From Acidobacteriota bacterium (GTDB lineage: Bacteria; Acidobacteriota; Terriglobia; Bryobacterales; Bryobacteraceae), in assembly GCA_025354885.1 (NCBI GenBank), contig JANXLY010000403.1, forward strand, positions 1 to 46,678: a stretch of DNA of 46,678 bases. Direction: 5' to 3'. Made by a program: the position numbers and the translations under genes. Each line of letters begins with the position of its first letter. Within the stretch, counting starts at the first letter, position 1. Below the pieces are notes generated by a model. It worked only from the letters and a program-made list of their open reading frames with translations, made no database searches and was not told where the DNA came from. Below, one piece after another: positions 15,451 through 24,045 of this stretch.

Positions 15451-17678
15451 AACGCCGTTCCTTTTTTGCGCTGGCAGGAGTCGCTCCAATAGCTTCATTT
15501 GCGCAGGAAGCCTCACGTGCTGGCTTCGCCGATACCGACATCACGCCGGCAATCGGCACCGAGATCCCAGGAAATTACTTGAAGCAATTTCACAAGGCGC
15601 TGCACGACCCCTGCAAGGTGCGTGCAGCTTATTTCGAGGGCAACGGCAAGGCTGTCTGTCTCTTGGGCCTTGACGCTCTCATGGTGCCGCGCCACCTGGT
15701 TGAGAAGATTCGCGCTCGCCTGCCGGGCATTGAGTTGATGATTGGAGCGTCACACTCTCACAGTTCAGGCCCGATCGGCATGGTGCAACCAGGCGAATAC
15801 GATCATGCCACTACCGAGATCCAGGACCTTGCTTACAAGCTCAGTTCTGCTGCCGATGCGAAGTATCTCAAAGTTGTCGAGGACCAGACGGTAAAGGCTG
15901 TCGAACTTGCAAAGGCAAATGCGCGAGTTTCGATGTGGGGCTTTGGCGCTGGCAAGGAAGATGCTGCAATCTTCAATCGCCGCTTCCGCATGAAGAGCGG
16001 TTTGAGTGTCACACATCCGAGGCCCGGCAACCCCGACATCGTCGAAGCGGCAGGGCCAGTTGATGGAACCGTAACTGTGCTCGGAGTCTTCAACGATTTG
16101 AAGCAACTCAGTGGCTGTGTGGTGAACTACTCGTGCCACGCCACCACTAGCCCGCCCGGCATCTCTGCCAACTGGATTTACTACTTGGAACGCGCGATCC
16201 GTGGTGTGTTTGGTGAAGGCGTCGTTGTTGTATTTTTGCAGGGCTTTTCTGGAGACGTCACCCAGGTCAACAACCTCGACCAGAGCATTGCTCCCACTGG
16301 CATTGAATCCGCGCAACTCGTTGGTGGACGCGTCGGCGCAGAAGCCGTCAAGGTGCTTCTCTCGATGCAACCCGGTTCGCCCATGCCGATCTCTTCTGTT
16401 TCGAAGCAATACGCAGAGGGCCGACGCATTCCTGGCTCTGAGCGCGTCGCAAACTCGAAAGCAACAGTTGCAAACACAGCCATGCAGCGCACGAGCGCCG
16501 AGTGGGTCTTTGCGAAAGAAATCCTGCTACTCGATGCGCAATTGGCGAAATCAAGATCAACGCAGATCGAGATTCAGGCTATCGCCATCGGGCCTGCGGT
16601 CTATGTCTCAGCGCCGGGCGAAATGTTTGTGGAACTCGGGCTTGCGATCCGCAAGGCGAGTCCTTTCCGCTTTACGAATCCCGTCTCGCTGGCCAATGGC
16701 TGCGTCGGATACGTGCCGACCATGGAGGCCTTTGGCGAGCACGGTGGAGGCTATGAGCAGAGGCTGAGCAGCTACACCAACCTCGTCCCGGATGCGGGGC
16801 CGCGAATGGTACGTGAATCGATTCGCCTGATCCAGTCGCTCAAACCTTCAGAGCAATCCGCCCGAGCCGCTGGCGCTGCCTTCAAGGCTGCTTGGGATTA
16901 CGGAAATGTTGCCCCAGATAACCCAGCCATCACTCCTCAAAAACCGATCATCCTGTTTAACGGCAAAGATCTGACGAATTTCTATCACTACACGAGAGAG
17001 AGCAAGCTCGAGGATCCGAATCAGGTCTTCACGGTAGCCAACGGAGTGCTTCGAATTTCCGGACAGGAATGGGGTGGCATCACTACCCGTGAAGCCTACC
17101 GCGACTACCGTCTGATTGTTGAGTGGCGTTGGGGTTCAAAGGGTTGGAATGAACGCGAGAAGAAGGCCCGCGATAGCGGCATTCTGATCCATGGTACCGG
17201 CCCCGATGGCGGCTACAACGGCATCTGGCTCGAGAGCTTTGAATCGCAGATCATCGAAGGCGGCTCGGGTGATATTCTCGTCGTGTCGAAGACGACACCC
17301 ATGTCTGCTTCCTGTATTTGTGCGATGGAAGGCAAGGAGATGTACTACAACGCCAAAGGCACAGCGATGACGCGCACTACTGGCCGCATCGACTGGTACG
17401 GTCGTGCTCGAGACTGGAAGGATGAATTCGGCTTTCGTGGCAAGCAGGATGTTGAAAAACCAGTCGGAAAATGGAATCGTCAGGAAGTAATTGCCGCTGG
17501 GGACCGCATGGTCAATCTGCTGAACGGCAAGGTAGTGAGTGGTGCTTTTGATCTCTCGCACACGCAGGGGAAGATTCAGGTGCAAAGCGAGCTTGCCGAA
17601 ATCTTCGTACGTCGAATCGAAATGGTGCCACTGCAGACCGCAGACTTTAAGTTGGCCGACTCCGTTTCCCTAAAATAA
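15447..17678 (+). CDS. Fusion of a neutral ceramidase-like amidase domain and a DUF1080 (3-keto-disaccharide hydrolase) domain
   Basis: I prefer the TTG at 15447, which overlaps the sulfatase stop and is preceded by AAAGGAG with a 7-base spacer. It yields a normal MKRRSFFALAGVAP-type leader and 743 residues. An upstream ATG at 15429 lacks a properly spaced Shine-Dalgarno. Residues about 20-460 match the alkaline/neutral ceramidase N-terminal domain: GFADTDITPAIGTEIPG, the zinc-type motif GASHSHSSGP, SCHATTSPP, and LQGFSGDVTQVN near the nucleophile region. Residues about 499-735 form a DUF1080 jelly-roll (PIILFNGKDLTNFYHY, then FTVANGVLRISG, RLIVEWRWG and ARDSGILIHG). The pair could remove an acyl and a glycosyl group from one glycolipid or amide-linked substrate; this is inference. 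It is the last gene of the operon. Confidence 0.9.
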   Translation: MKRRSFFALAGVAPIASFAQEASRAGFADTDITPAIGTEIPGNYLKQFHKALHDPCKVRAAYFEGNGKAVCLLGLDALMVPRHLVEKIRARLPGIELMIGASHSHSSGPIGMVQPGEYDHATTEIQDLAYKLSSAADAKYLKVVEDQTVKAVELAKANARVSMWGFGAGKEDAAIFNRRFRMKSGLSVTHPRPGNPDIVEAAGPVDGTVTVLGVFNDLKQLSGCVVNYSCHATTSPPGISANWIYYLERAIRGVFGEGVVVVFLQGFSGDVTQVNNLDQSIAPTGIESAQLVGGRVGAEAVKVLLSMQPGSPMPISSVSKQYAEGRRIPGSERVANSKATVANTAMQRTSAEWVFAKEILLLDAQLAKSRSTQIEIQAIAIGPAVYVSAPGEMFVELGLAIRKASPFRFTNPVSLANGCVGYVPTMEAFGEHGGGYEQRLSSYTNLVPDAGPRMVRESIRLIQSLKPSEQSARAAGAAFKAAWDYGNVAPDNPAITPQKPIILFNGKDLTNFYHYTRESKLEDPNQVFTVANGVLRISGQEWGGITTREAYRDYRLIVEWRWGSKGWNEREKKARDSGILIHGTGPDGGYNGIWLESFESQIIEGGSGDILVVSKTTPMSASCICAMEGKEMYYNAKGTAMTRTTGRIDWYGRARDWKDEFGFRGKQDVEKPVGKWNRQEVIAAGDRMVNLLNGKVVSGAFDLSHTQGKIQVQSELAEIFVRRIEMVPLQTADFKLADSVSLK

Positions 17679-17706
17679 AAGCCTCCCCGTCAGGAGAGGC
17701 TTTTTT
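17677..17706. terminator. Bidirectional intrinsic terminator
   Basis: AAAA-GCCTCCCC-gtca-GGAGAGGC-TTTTTT forms an 8-bp stem with one mismatch, flanked by A and T runs. It works for both strands, ending the plus-strand operon (stop at 17678) and the minus-strand receptor gene (stop at 17727). Confidence 0.85.
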
Positions 17707-17726
17707 CATGGACGATGGAGCTTCGA

Positions 17727-20700
17727 TCAGAAACTGTATCGCAAAGCGATCTGAATCTGTCGCGAGTCGATACGAGTGCTGCTGATGACTCCATAATTCG
17801 CGGTGCGCAACGTAGACCCAGGCTGAGAGAAGTTGGCGTGGTTCGGGAGGTTGAAAAATTCACCTCGCAGGTCCACCTTGTGCTTACCCTCTTTCCAGGA
17901 GAAGGCTTTGTTGACAGAAGCGTCGAGGCCAATGATGCCAGGACCAATCAAAGTATTACGGCCTGCGGTGCCGAATCGGAAATCCGTGATGGCTGCAGCG
18001 TTCTGGCCAAGGCGATCCACAAAGGCACCGGTATTGAAGTACTGAGCAACTGTCTTTGGCCCTCCGTTACCACTCACACCGGCAAGCGCGTCCGGAGCGC
18101 ACCAGCCGCCAGCACCGTTCTGAATATTGCCACCTCCGCAAAACACTGTGAAGGGAAAGCCAGCCTGGAAGGTGAGAATTCCGCCCACCTGCCAACCACC
18201 GAGTACCGCGTTGGCAACGCCATTGTTGATCCCGAACTTGCGCCCTTTGCCAAACGGCATTTCATAGAGAAATGAATTGGTGAGGCGATGACGGAAATCG
18301 AAGGCCGAAAGGCCACGATCGCGCCAGAGAGAGCGATCTGGATCCATGGGAGTGAGCACGTCCCCGTCCGTTGTGCGGACGCCGGAACCGTTGTCGATTG
18401 ACTTCGAATAAGCGTAGGAACTGAGCAGCGTGAAGCCATGCGAAAAGCGATGTTGCAGCCGGGCTTGCAGCGAATGGTAATTCGAGTGCGAGGGGGCATA
18501 CAGGTTCTGAAATGCGCCATTAAACTTGGGGAAGGGTCGGTTGTCGTTGGGGTTTCCGGGCTTCGGTTGCGGCAGATTGTAGTTAGAAAGCCGACGCAAC
18601 TTGATGCCTGCGGAGCCCATGTAGGTGACCTCGAGCGACATGTCCTTGGTAAGCTGCCTTTGAATTGCAGCCTGCCACTGGGCGATGTAAGATGTGCGTT
18701 CGCCCATCTGGTTGATCAGCAAGAAGCTGGGCGCACCAGACTGGGTGAACAGTCTGTCCCAAGTCAGATTCGGAGTGGTCGTGTTAGCCGTTTCTGCCTG
18801 ACGAATCGTAAATGGAATGTTACGCACTACGTCGAACACCGCGTTGCCAATGTCACGCACGTAGTAGATGCCTGCACCTGTGCGAAGTACTGTCTTTGCG
18901 TTGAGCTGATAAGCCATCCCGACGCGGGGTCCTAAATCGTTTCGATCCGGGGTGCCAGCACCACGTCCAAAACGACCATCACGAACGAGCTTCCAGGTGG
19001 CAGGTGCAGGGAATGCGGGGTTTCCCTGATTAATGTCGCCGGTACCGAGACGAACGAATGTCGGCTCCACCGAGTTATCCCACTTGAAGTCTACGTTTAC
19101 GATGGCGTCGTGCTTGTCCATAAACGGCGATTCATACTCCCAACGCATGCCCCAATTGATCGTGAGCTTCGGCGTCATTCTCCAGGAATCCTGAACATAG
19201 AACGCCATGTAGTTGTTGCGGAAATTTGCGATCGGCGCGCCAACCTGTCCTTCCGTGGCCGACATCACGCCGAGCAGCATGTCTGCCATCGGCTCTCCTG
19301 TGTATTGGCCGTTCCAACTGAAGCGGCCGCGAGGAACAACAGCACCAATCTGGTTGTAACGCAGGCGACGGTATTCACCGCCAATCTTGAAGTTGTGCTT
19401 GCCTTTGGTCCATGAGAAGTTATCGGTCCACTGAAAAGTCGTGTTCCAGTTCACAAATGGACAGTCGTTGCATTCGCCGACATTTCCGAATCCGGTGATT
19501 TGAAAGACCGGGATGCCCCAGAAAAGAGGATCCTGAGAAACTCCCTTAAGGCCCAGTTCACCGACCACATTCCGAACGCCTGCGCGCTGTTGACTGTTGC
19601 GTGAATTGAAGTAGTTCATGCCGAACCTGAAGTCATTCACTTTGTTCGAGCCGAAAACCATGGTGTGTCCAAGAACGCCCTGCTGTCCGAGGATGCCAAC
19701 CGTATTCCCTTGATTGAAGAATGCCGAAGGAATATATCCGGGCTCCTGGGTCTGACTGAAGCGGAAGAAATAAGTCTGGTTCTGGGTACCAGTCCAATCC
19801 GTGCGCGTAGTGAATTGGTCTGCATCGAGGCGACGACCTTCGTCGTTCAGATAATTGTTGGCGATGCCAAGGGCACCACCACCAGCCTGATTGGGCAGCG
19901 GAAACCAGTCATTCAACACCTTTGTGGAGGTGGGATGAACGCGGTTTGCGGGAATTGTCGCATTGGGAAAAAACTGGCCGGGATTGAGAGGATCGCGAAT
20001 TGTCTTGTTCAGAAATCCGAAGTTGCCAGACCGGTAGCGGGCATCGGGAATCGTATTGGTTTGGGTAAGGGCTCTGCGCTCGCGCAGGCCTTCGTAATTG
20101 AACATGAAGAACAGCTTGTCTTTGCCATTGAAGAGCTTGGGAATGGTCAGCGGGCCTGAGAAAGTGCCGCCAAATTGATTGCGCCGGAAAGGAGGATTGA
20201 CGCGGGCGAAAAAGTTGCGTGCGTCAAAGTAAGAGTTGCGCAAGAATTCAAACGCGACGCCATGGTACTGGTTGGCGCCAGCCTTCGTAGAAACATTCAC
20301 CTGAGCAATGCCTCGGCCATACTCGGCACCAAAGACGCCGGATTCCACTTTGAACTCCTGCAGCGCATCAATCGAAGGTAGAAAGAGATAAGTATTGAAG
20401 TTGGGGTCGGTATTTTCGACACCGTCGAGAGTGTAGTGGTTGAAGTGGACGCGTTGTCCTGCGACATTGAGGGCGAAAGAGTTGCGAGCTCCGCCCATGC
20501 GCTGTTGGCCTTGTGAAGAAGCCGGACCGTTGGTCGTGGCTCCAGGAATCAGAGAAGCTAACTGCAGGTAGTTGCGGCCATTCAGCGGCAATTCCACAAT
20601 GCGCTTGTTTTCAATCACAGTACCGACGGATGTGGTTTCTGTATCGAGCACAGGCGCGCTGGTTGACACTTCGATTACTTCTGAGACATTACCAACTACC

Positions 20701-21017
20701 AGTGCGAAGTTCACTGCCAGAGATTGACCCGTTAAAAGTTCAACGCCAGTCCGCGACTGCGCCTGAAAACCCTTCTGTTCGATTTTGATCGAATAGAGCC
20801 CGGGGGTTAGCGCGGGAGCAGCATAAATACCTTGATCGTTGGTCTTTAGAATACGAGCAAGACCAGTGCCGGAATTTGTGAGCGTTACCGTAACGCCGGG
20901 TGTAGCCGCGCCGCTGGCATCCGTGATCGTGCCGTTGATCTCACCACTGCCCGACTGCCCAAAGACGGCAGCAGAGAGCAGTGCGAGTCCTGCCAAAAAG
21001 CAAAAAATATTTTTCAT
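17727..21017 (-). CDS. Oar-like TonB-dependent outer-membrane receptor (first copy)
   Basis: The 1096-residue protein has a signal peptide (MKNIFCFLAGLALLSAAVFG). A carboxypeptidase-regulatory-like domain follows (about 24-105, GEINGTITDASGAATPGVTV), then a TonB plug region (about 115-240, EVSTSAPVLDTETTSVGTVI, ELPLNGRNYLQLASLIPG), and a long beta-barrel ending in a terminal Phe (ALRYSF) that suits outer-membrane insertion. Oar-like proteins with this architecture are numerous in Acidobacteria and are thought to take up or export large substrates. It sits between the ceramidase-fusion operon (convergent, shared terminator) and the amidase gene (divergent, 66 bp), so it may import a substrate of either. 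The substrate is unknown. Confidence 0.93.
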   Translation of the reverse strand: MKNIFCFLAGLALLSAAVFGQSGSGEINGTITDASGAATPGVTVTLTNSGTGLARILKTNDQGIYAAPALTPGLYSIKIEQKGFQAQSRTGVELLTGQSLAVNFALVVGNVSEVIEVSTSAPVLDTETTSVGTVIENKRIVELPLNGRNYLQLASLIPGATTNGPASSQGQQRMGGARNSFALNVAGQRVHFNHYTLDGVENTDPNFNTYLFLPSIDALQEFKVESGVFGAEYGRGIAQVNVSTKAGANQYHGVAFEFLRNSYFDARNFFARVNPPFRRNQFGGTFSGPLTIPKLFNGKDKLFFMFNYEGLRERRALTQTNTIPDARYRSGNFGFLNKTIRDPLNPGQFFPNATIPANRVHPTSTKVLNDWFPLPNQAGGGALGIANNYLNDEGRRLDADQFTTRTDWTGTQNQTYFFRFSQTQEPGYIPSAFFNQGNTVGILGQQGVLGHTMVFGSNKVNDFRFGMNYFNSRNSQQRAGVRNVVGELGLKGVSQDPLFWGIPVFQITGFGNVGECNDCPFVNWNTTFQWTDNFSWTKGKHNFKIGGEYRRLRYNQIGAVVPRGRFSWNGQYTGEPMADMLLGVMSATEGQVGAPIANFRNNYMAFYVQDSWRMTPKLTINWGMRWEYESPFMDKHDAIVNVDFKWDNSVEPTFVRLGTGDINQGNPAFPAPATWKLVRDGRFGRGAGTPDRNDLGPRVGMAYQLNAKTVLRTGAGIYYVRDIGNAVFDVVRNIPFTIRQAETANTTTPNLTWDRLFTQSGAPSFLLINQMGERTSYIAQWQAAIQRQLTKDMSLEVTYMGSAGIKLRRLSNYNLPQPKPGNPNDNRPFPKFNGAFQNLYAPSHSNYHSLQARLQHRFSHGFTLLSSYAYSKSIDNGSGVRTTDGDVLTPMDPDRSLWRDRGLSAFDFRHRLTNSFLYEMPFGKGRKFGINNGVANAVLGGWQVGGILTFQAGFPFTVFCGGGNIQNGAGGWCAPDALAGVSGNGGPKTVAQYFNTGAFVDRLGQNAAAITDFRFGTAGRNTLIGPGIIGLDASVNKAFSWKEGKHKVDLRGEFFNLPNHANFSQPGSTLRTANYGVISSTRIDSRQIQIALRYSF

Positions 21018-21026
21018 TGATCGTAA

Positions 21027-21055
21027 TTTCTATCAAGCTTCTGCCACCAAGTCAA
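21027..21055 (-). promoter_or_regulatory. Candidate sigma-70 promoter of the first Oar-like receptor
   Basis: On the minus strand, TTGACT (21055-21050) and TAGAAA (21032-21027) are separated by exactly 17 bases. The start codon at 21017 is only about 9 bases past the -10, so the leader would be very short. No Shine-Dalgarno sequence is seen. Confidence 0.5.
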
Positions 21056-21071
21056 CGAAAAGAATCCACGC

Positions 21072-21077
21072 TACACT
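21072..21077 (+). promoter_or_regulatory. Candidate -10 element of a leaderless promoter for the amidase gene
   Basis: TACACT lies six bases before the ATG at 21084 (spacer CTTTGA). There is no Shine-Dalgarno sequence. The region is shared with the divergent receptor promoter. Confidence 0.4.
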
Positions 21078-21083
21078 CTTTGA

Positions 21084-22589
21084 ATGCTCAGCCGCCGCAA
21101 TTTTGCTCTGACTATGGGAGGCGCAGCAGCTAGCGTACAAGCTCAATCTCTCAGCGACAGCGCGCTTCTCACCCTCTCACAAGCTGCAAACCGTATCCAG
21201 AATAAACAGACAACTCCCACAGCTCTGGTTGAAGCTTGTCTTTCGCGAATCGAAGTCTACCAGCCCAAGCTAAACGCCTTCATCACTGTCCTCAAAGAAT
21301 CCGCGCTTGCCCAGGCAAGACAAGCCGAGATCGAAATTCGTAACGGGCAATATCGAGGCCCGCTGCACGGCGTGCCAATTGCACTCAAGGACAACATCGA
21401 CACTGCCGGCATTCGAACTACTGCTGCCAGCGCCGTCTTTGATGACCGCGTGCCCACCGCCGACGCAGAGGTCGCCACTCGGCTCAAGGCAGCCGGTGCC
21501 ATCCTTCTCGGCAAATTGAACTTGCATGAATTTGCGTTTGGAGGCACATCGGTTACTAGTTATTTCGGGCCGGTCCGCAACCCCTGGAATCTGGCTCGGC
21601 ACCCCGGTGGCTCATCTGGTGGCAGCGCCGCTGCTGTTTCTGGGGACCTCTGTTTCGGGGCTCTCGGAACTGACACCGGTGGCAGCATCCGCACTCCTGC
21701 AAGCTATTGCTCCATTGTCGGCTTCAAGCCAACCTATGGCCTTGTGTCGATCCGAGGCATTGTGCCTCTGGTGTTCTCCCTGGATCATTGCGGCCCGATG
21801 ACGAAGACGGTTGAGGACGCGGCAATCATGCTCAACGTCCTCGCCGGCTACGACCGTCTCGACATTGCGAGCGTCCAACACCCGCGCGAAGACTATGTCG
21901 CTGCCATGCGTCAGCCGGTAAAGCAGCTTCGCATCGGTATCCCTCGGGCTCCATACTTCGACCTTCTCGATGAAGATGTTGCCAAATCGGTTGAAGCGGC
22001 AATCAGCTCGATCAGTGGAATGACAGCATCGATCAAAGATGTCACGTTGCCCAGTGTCCGAGGAGCAAGAAGTGGAAGTGGTGGGGAAATTTACGCCTAC
22101 CACGAAGAATATTTCGGCCGTGCGGGTGCGCTCTACCAGATCCCGACGCGTCGTGCGATTACAGGAGACAAAGAAGCCAAGGCCGCCGATTACATCCGGT
22201 CCAGCTGGAAGCTGCAGTTGCTGCGGCGCACAATCGACGAGGCCTTCTCATCGCAAAACGTAGACCTGATGGTGCTTCCCACCAGGCGCAGAACACCGCG
22301 CACTGTGGATGCTGCGATGAAGCGCGAGGGCAGTGACAAGCCTCGCAACCCTGAACTTGAAAATCCGGGCAACTTCAATGCCTTTGGCATCCCGGCGCTC
22401 TCGCTTCCCTGTGGCTTCACGTCGAGTGGAATGCCGATCGGCCTGATGATTGTGGGCCCCAATTTCTCTGAGGGCAAAGTCCTTGCTCTCGCACACGCTT
22501 TTGAACAGTCGACGGATTGGCACAAGCGCAAGGCGCCGATTCGCCCCGATACGCCAGTGCCAGCGCTTGCTAAGATTGACGAGGAATAG
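21084..22589 (+). CDS. Exported amidase-signature family hydrolase
   Basis: The 501-residue protein has an RR-type leader (MLSRRNFALTMGGAAASVQA), so it is exported. This argues against it being the GatA subunit of tRNA amidotransferase, which it otherwise resembles. The Ser-cisSer-Lys triad is complete: K102 in PIALKDNID, cis-S177 in HPGGSSGGSAAA and nucleophile S201 in GTDTGGSIRTPASYC. The 24-residue spacing of the two serines matches the family. It hydrolyses a carboxamide outside the cytoplasm; the substrate is unknown. The downstream membrane-protein gene follows after 14 bases and is probably co-transcribed. Confidence 0.93.
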   Translation: MLSRRNFALTMGGAAASVQAQSLSDSALLTLSQAANRIQNKQTTPTALVEACLSRIEVYQPKLNAFITVLKESALAQARQAEIEIRNGQYRGPLHGVPIALKDNIDTAGIRTTAASAVFDDRVPTADAEVATRLKAAGAILLGKLNLHEFAFGGTSVTSYFGPVRNPWNLARHPGGSSGGSAAAVSGDLCFGALGTDTGGSIRTPASYCSIVGFKPTYGLVSIRGIVPLVFSLDHCGPMTKTVEDAAIMLNVLAGYDRLDIASVQHPREDYVAAMRQPVKQLRIGIPRAPYFDLLDEDVAKSVEAAISSISGMTASIKDVTLPSVRGARSGSGGEIYAYHEEYFGRAGALYQIPTRRAITGDKEAKAADYIRSSWKLQLLRRTIDEAFSSQNVDLMVLPTRRRTPRTVDAAMKREGSDKPRNPELENPGNFNAFGIPALSLPCGFTSSGMPIGLMIVGPNFSEGKVLALAHAFEQSTDWHKRKAPIRPDTPVPALAKIDEE

Positions 22590-22603
22590 AAAGCAGTTCC
22601 AAG

Positions 22604-23524
22604 ATGAAAACAGGCTGTGCAATTTCGCTGATCTTCCTCGCCGTTGGCTACTTCGTGGGCCACTCCCTGATTCGTGGGACAGAAATTCAAGACCAGTACT
22701 GGGTGCCTTTTGTTTACGGTATCGGAGCCATGTTGGTCTTTCTCAATGTGTGGGGAATCTTGCAGGCATTGAAAAAGAAAAGTGCAGCCGGCCGCCCGGC
22801 CAGCGAATGGAAAACCGGAGACTTGGTTGTACTCTCTGGCACCGTCCACGCCAAGGGCAGAGCCCTGATTGCACCCTTTTCCAAGCAACCGGCAGTGATG
22901 GTGGAATACGCGATCCAGTCCGGAGACGAGAAGGAAGAAGGCCATTCGGCCAATCAATATTTTGGCTTTATTGCAACCCCCTGCACGCTTCGATCAGCGC
23001 AAGGATCCCATTCTTTGTTGGGATTTCAGATCCTTCCGGATTTCTCAAAACAGATGCTCTTCCAGCAGACGGCTTTCCCAAATGCCGTTGACTTTGTGCG
23101 CCAAACCAAGTTCAAGCCTTTAGCGGATAACCCGCTAAAAATTGCCAGTGAAATGCTCGGGGTCATAGACGACACCGACGGTGATGTCCAGGCAAACTAC
23201 GCCGCACCAAATGCAAACTTTCTCGAAATGATGGAGGCTCAACAAGGTGACAACCTGAAGGGTCTCGATCCCTTCCGAGGCTTCACACTTGAGGAAAAAT
23301 TGATTTCCAATGGAGCTGAAGTGGCAATTTCAGGCACCTTCCAGGCTGACACGAATTCCATCGATATTGGAAACCCGATGAAAAACCTGGATCATTCCCT
23401 CAGCCTCGGTGCAGCTGCGGTCAGTTCCAACAGGCCTCTCATTACGTCGCTTCTCATGACACTTTTCTTTGGGGCGGCACTAGGCGGAGCTACCTACTTT
23501 CTGATGAGCCTCGCCAAACGTTAA
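22604..23524 (+). CDS. Membrane protein with a GIDE-like domain; function unknown
   Basis: The 306-residue protein has two N-terminal transmembrane helices (about 5-25 and 36-57), a soluble domain of about 220 residues, and a C-terminal helix (about 280-300). The soluble part begins with DLVVLSGTVHAKGRALIAPF and ends with ISNGAEVAISGTFQ. This layout of two N-terminal helices, a beta-rich domain and a C-terminal helix resembles the GIDE domain of mitochondrial MUL1-type E3 ligases and their bacterial relatives, which lack a RING finger. No RING or other cysteine cluster is present here. The family match is from pattern memory and moderate. Its stop overlaps the convergent small T6SS-linked gene by 4 bp. 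Confidence 0.7.
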   Translation: MKTGCAISLIFLAVGYFVGHSLIRGTEIQDQYWVPFVYGIGAMLVFLNVWGILQALKKKSAAGRPASEWKTGDLVVLSGTVHAKGRALIAPFSKQPAVMVEYAIQSGDEKEEGHSANQYFGFIATPCTLRSAQGSHSLLGFQILPDFSKQMLFQQTAFPNAVDFVRQTKFKPLADNPLKIASEMLGVIDDTDGDVQANYAAPNANFLEMMEAQQGDNLKGLDPFRGFTLEEKLISNGAEVAISGTFQADTNSIDIGNPMKNLDHSLSLGAAAVSSNRPLITSLLMTLFFGAALGGATYFLMSLAKR

Positions 23525-24045
23525 TTAGCCTTCGCTTGCAATTCAAAACGGTGCTTGGAATCGAAGATCTGAATTCCCTCTTCAATCGCCCGGAGAGCAT
23601 TGATGCGCTCCGTCGATGGGCGCAGCCAGATGAAATTTCGGGACTTCATATAGCGCCTCCCCAGATATCGACCCCAGTCAAACAGCTTTTCGGTCGAATT
23701 GCCGAGTAACAATGATGAAGCGCTGTCTGCAGGCAAAATTGCCACTTCGATCTGCTTCGCTGCAGCCCGCTTTAACACCCAGTCCAGATGTTGAAAGAAC
23801 GCAGGGTTCGGCAATGCCAGGTCTGTGTGTACTTGCCCTCCGTACCCCATCGCAAAGTCGCCATAGACATTTGGCCTGGGTTCGCCAGCAGGGAGGATTA
23901 CAATTTCGAGACGGGTCACCCCCTTAGCGACACAATCCGCCAATATCCGCTCCACTTCCTCACGAGTCTGCTCGTAGAGCAGCATGCCCTTGCGCGCATC
24001 AGAGGCAAGGAGAGAAACAGCGAAAATGAAACAAAGCCAGCGCAT
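23521..24045 (-). CDS. Small secreted DUF4038/apiosidase-like half-barrel protein, translationally coupled to TssK
   Basis: The 174-residue protein has a short Sec-like leader (MRWLCFIFAVSLLASDA). The remainder resembles the central part of DUF4038/apiosidase-like TIM-barrel enzymes: EEVERILADCVAKGVTRLEI, then NPAFFQHLDWVLKRAAAKQI followed by EVAILPA, then WGRYLGRRYMKSRNFIWLRP and ALRAIEEGIQIFDSKH. At about 150 mature residues it is only half the length of a full DUF4038 domain, so it is either a minimal variant or inactive. Its ATG overlaps the TssK stop (TGATG), meaning coupled translation and probably a T6SS-related role. No known T6SS component of this type is familiar to me. It is not a TssJ lipoprotein, as there is no lipobox. 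Confidence 0.75.
   Translation of the reverse strand: MRWLCFIFAVSLLASDARKGMLLYEQTREEVERILADCVAKGVTRLEIVILPAGEPRPNVYGDFAMGYGGQVHTDLALPNPAFFQHLDWVLKRAAAKQIEVAILPADSASSLLLGNSTEKLFDWGRYLGRRYMKSRNFIWLRPSTERINALRAIEEGIQIFDSKHRFELQAKAN

Noticed and set aside
21084-22589. GatA subunit of the tRNA-dependent amidotransferase
   Set aside because: An export leader is present and no gatB or gatC is nearby, so an exported amidase is the better call.
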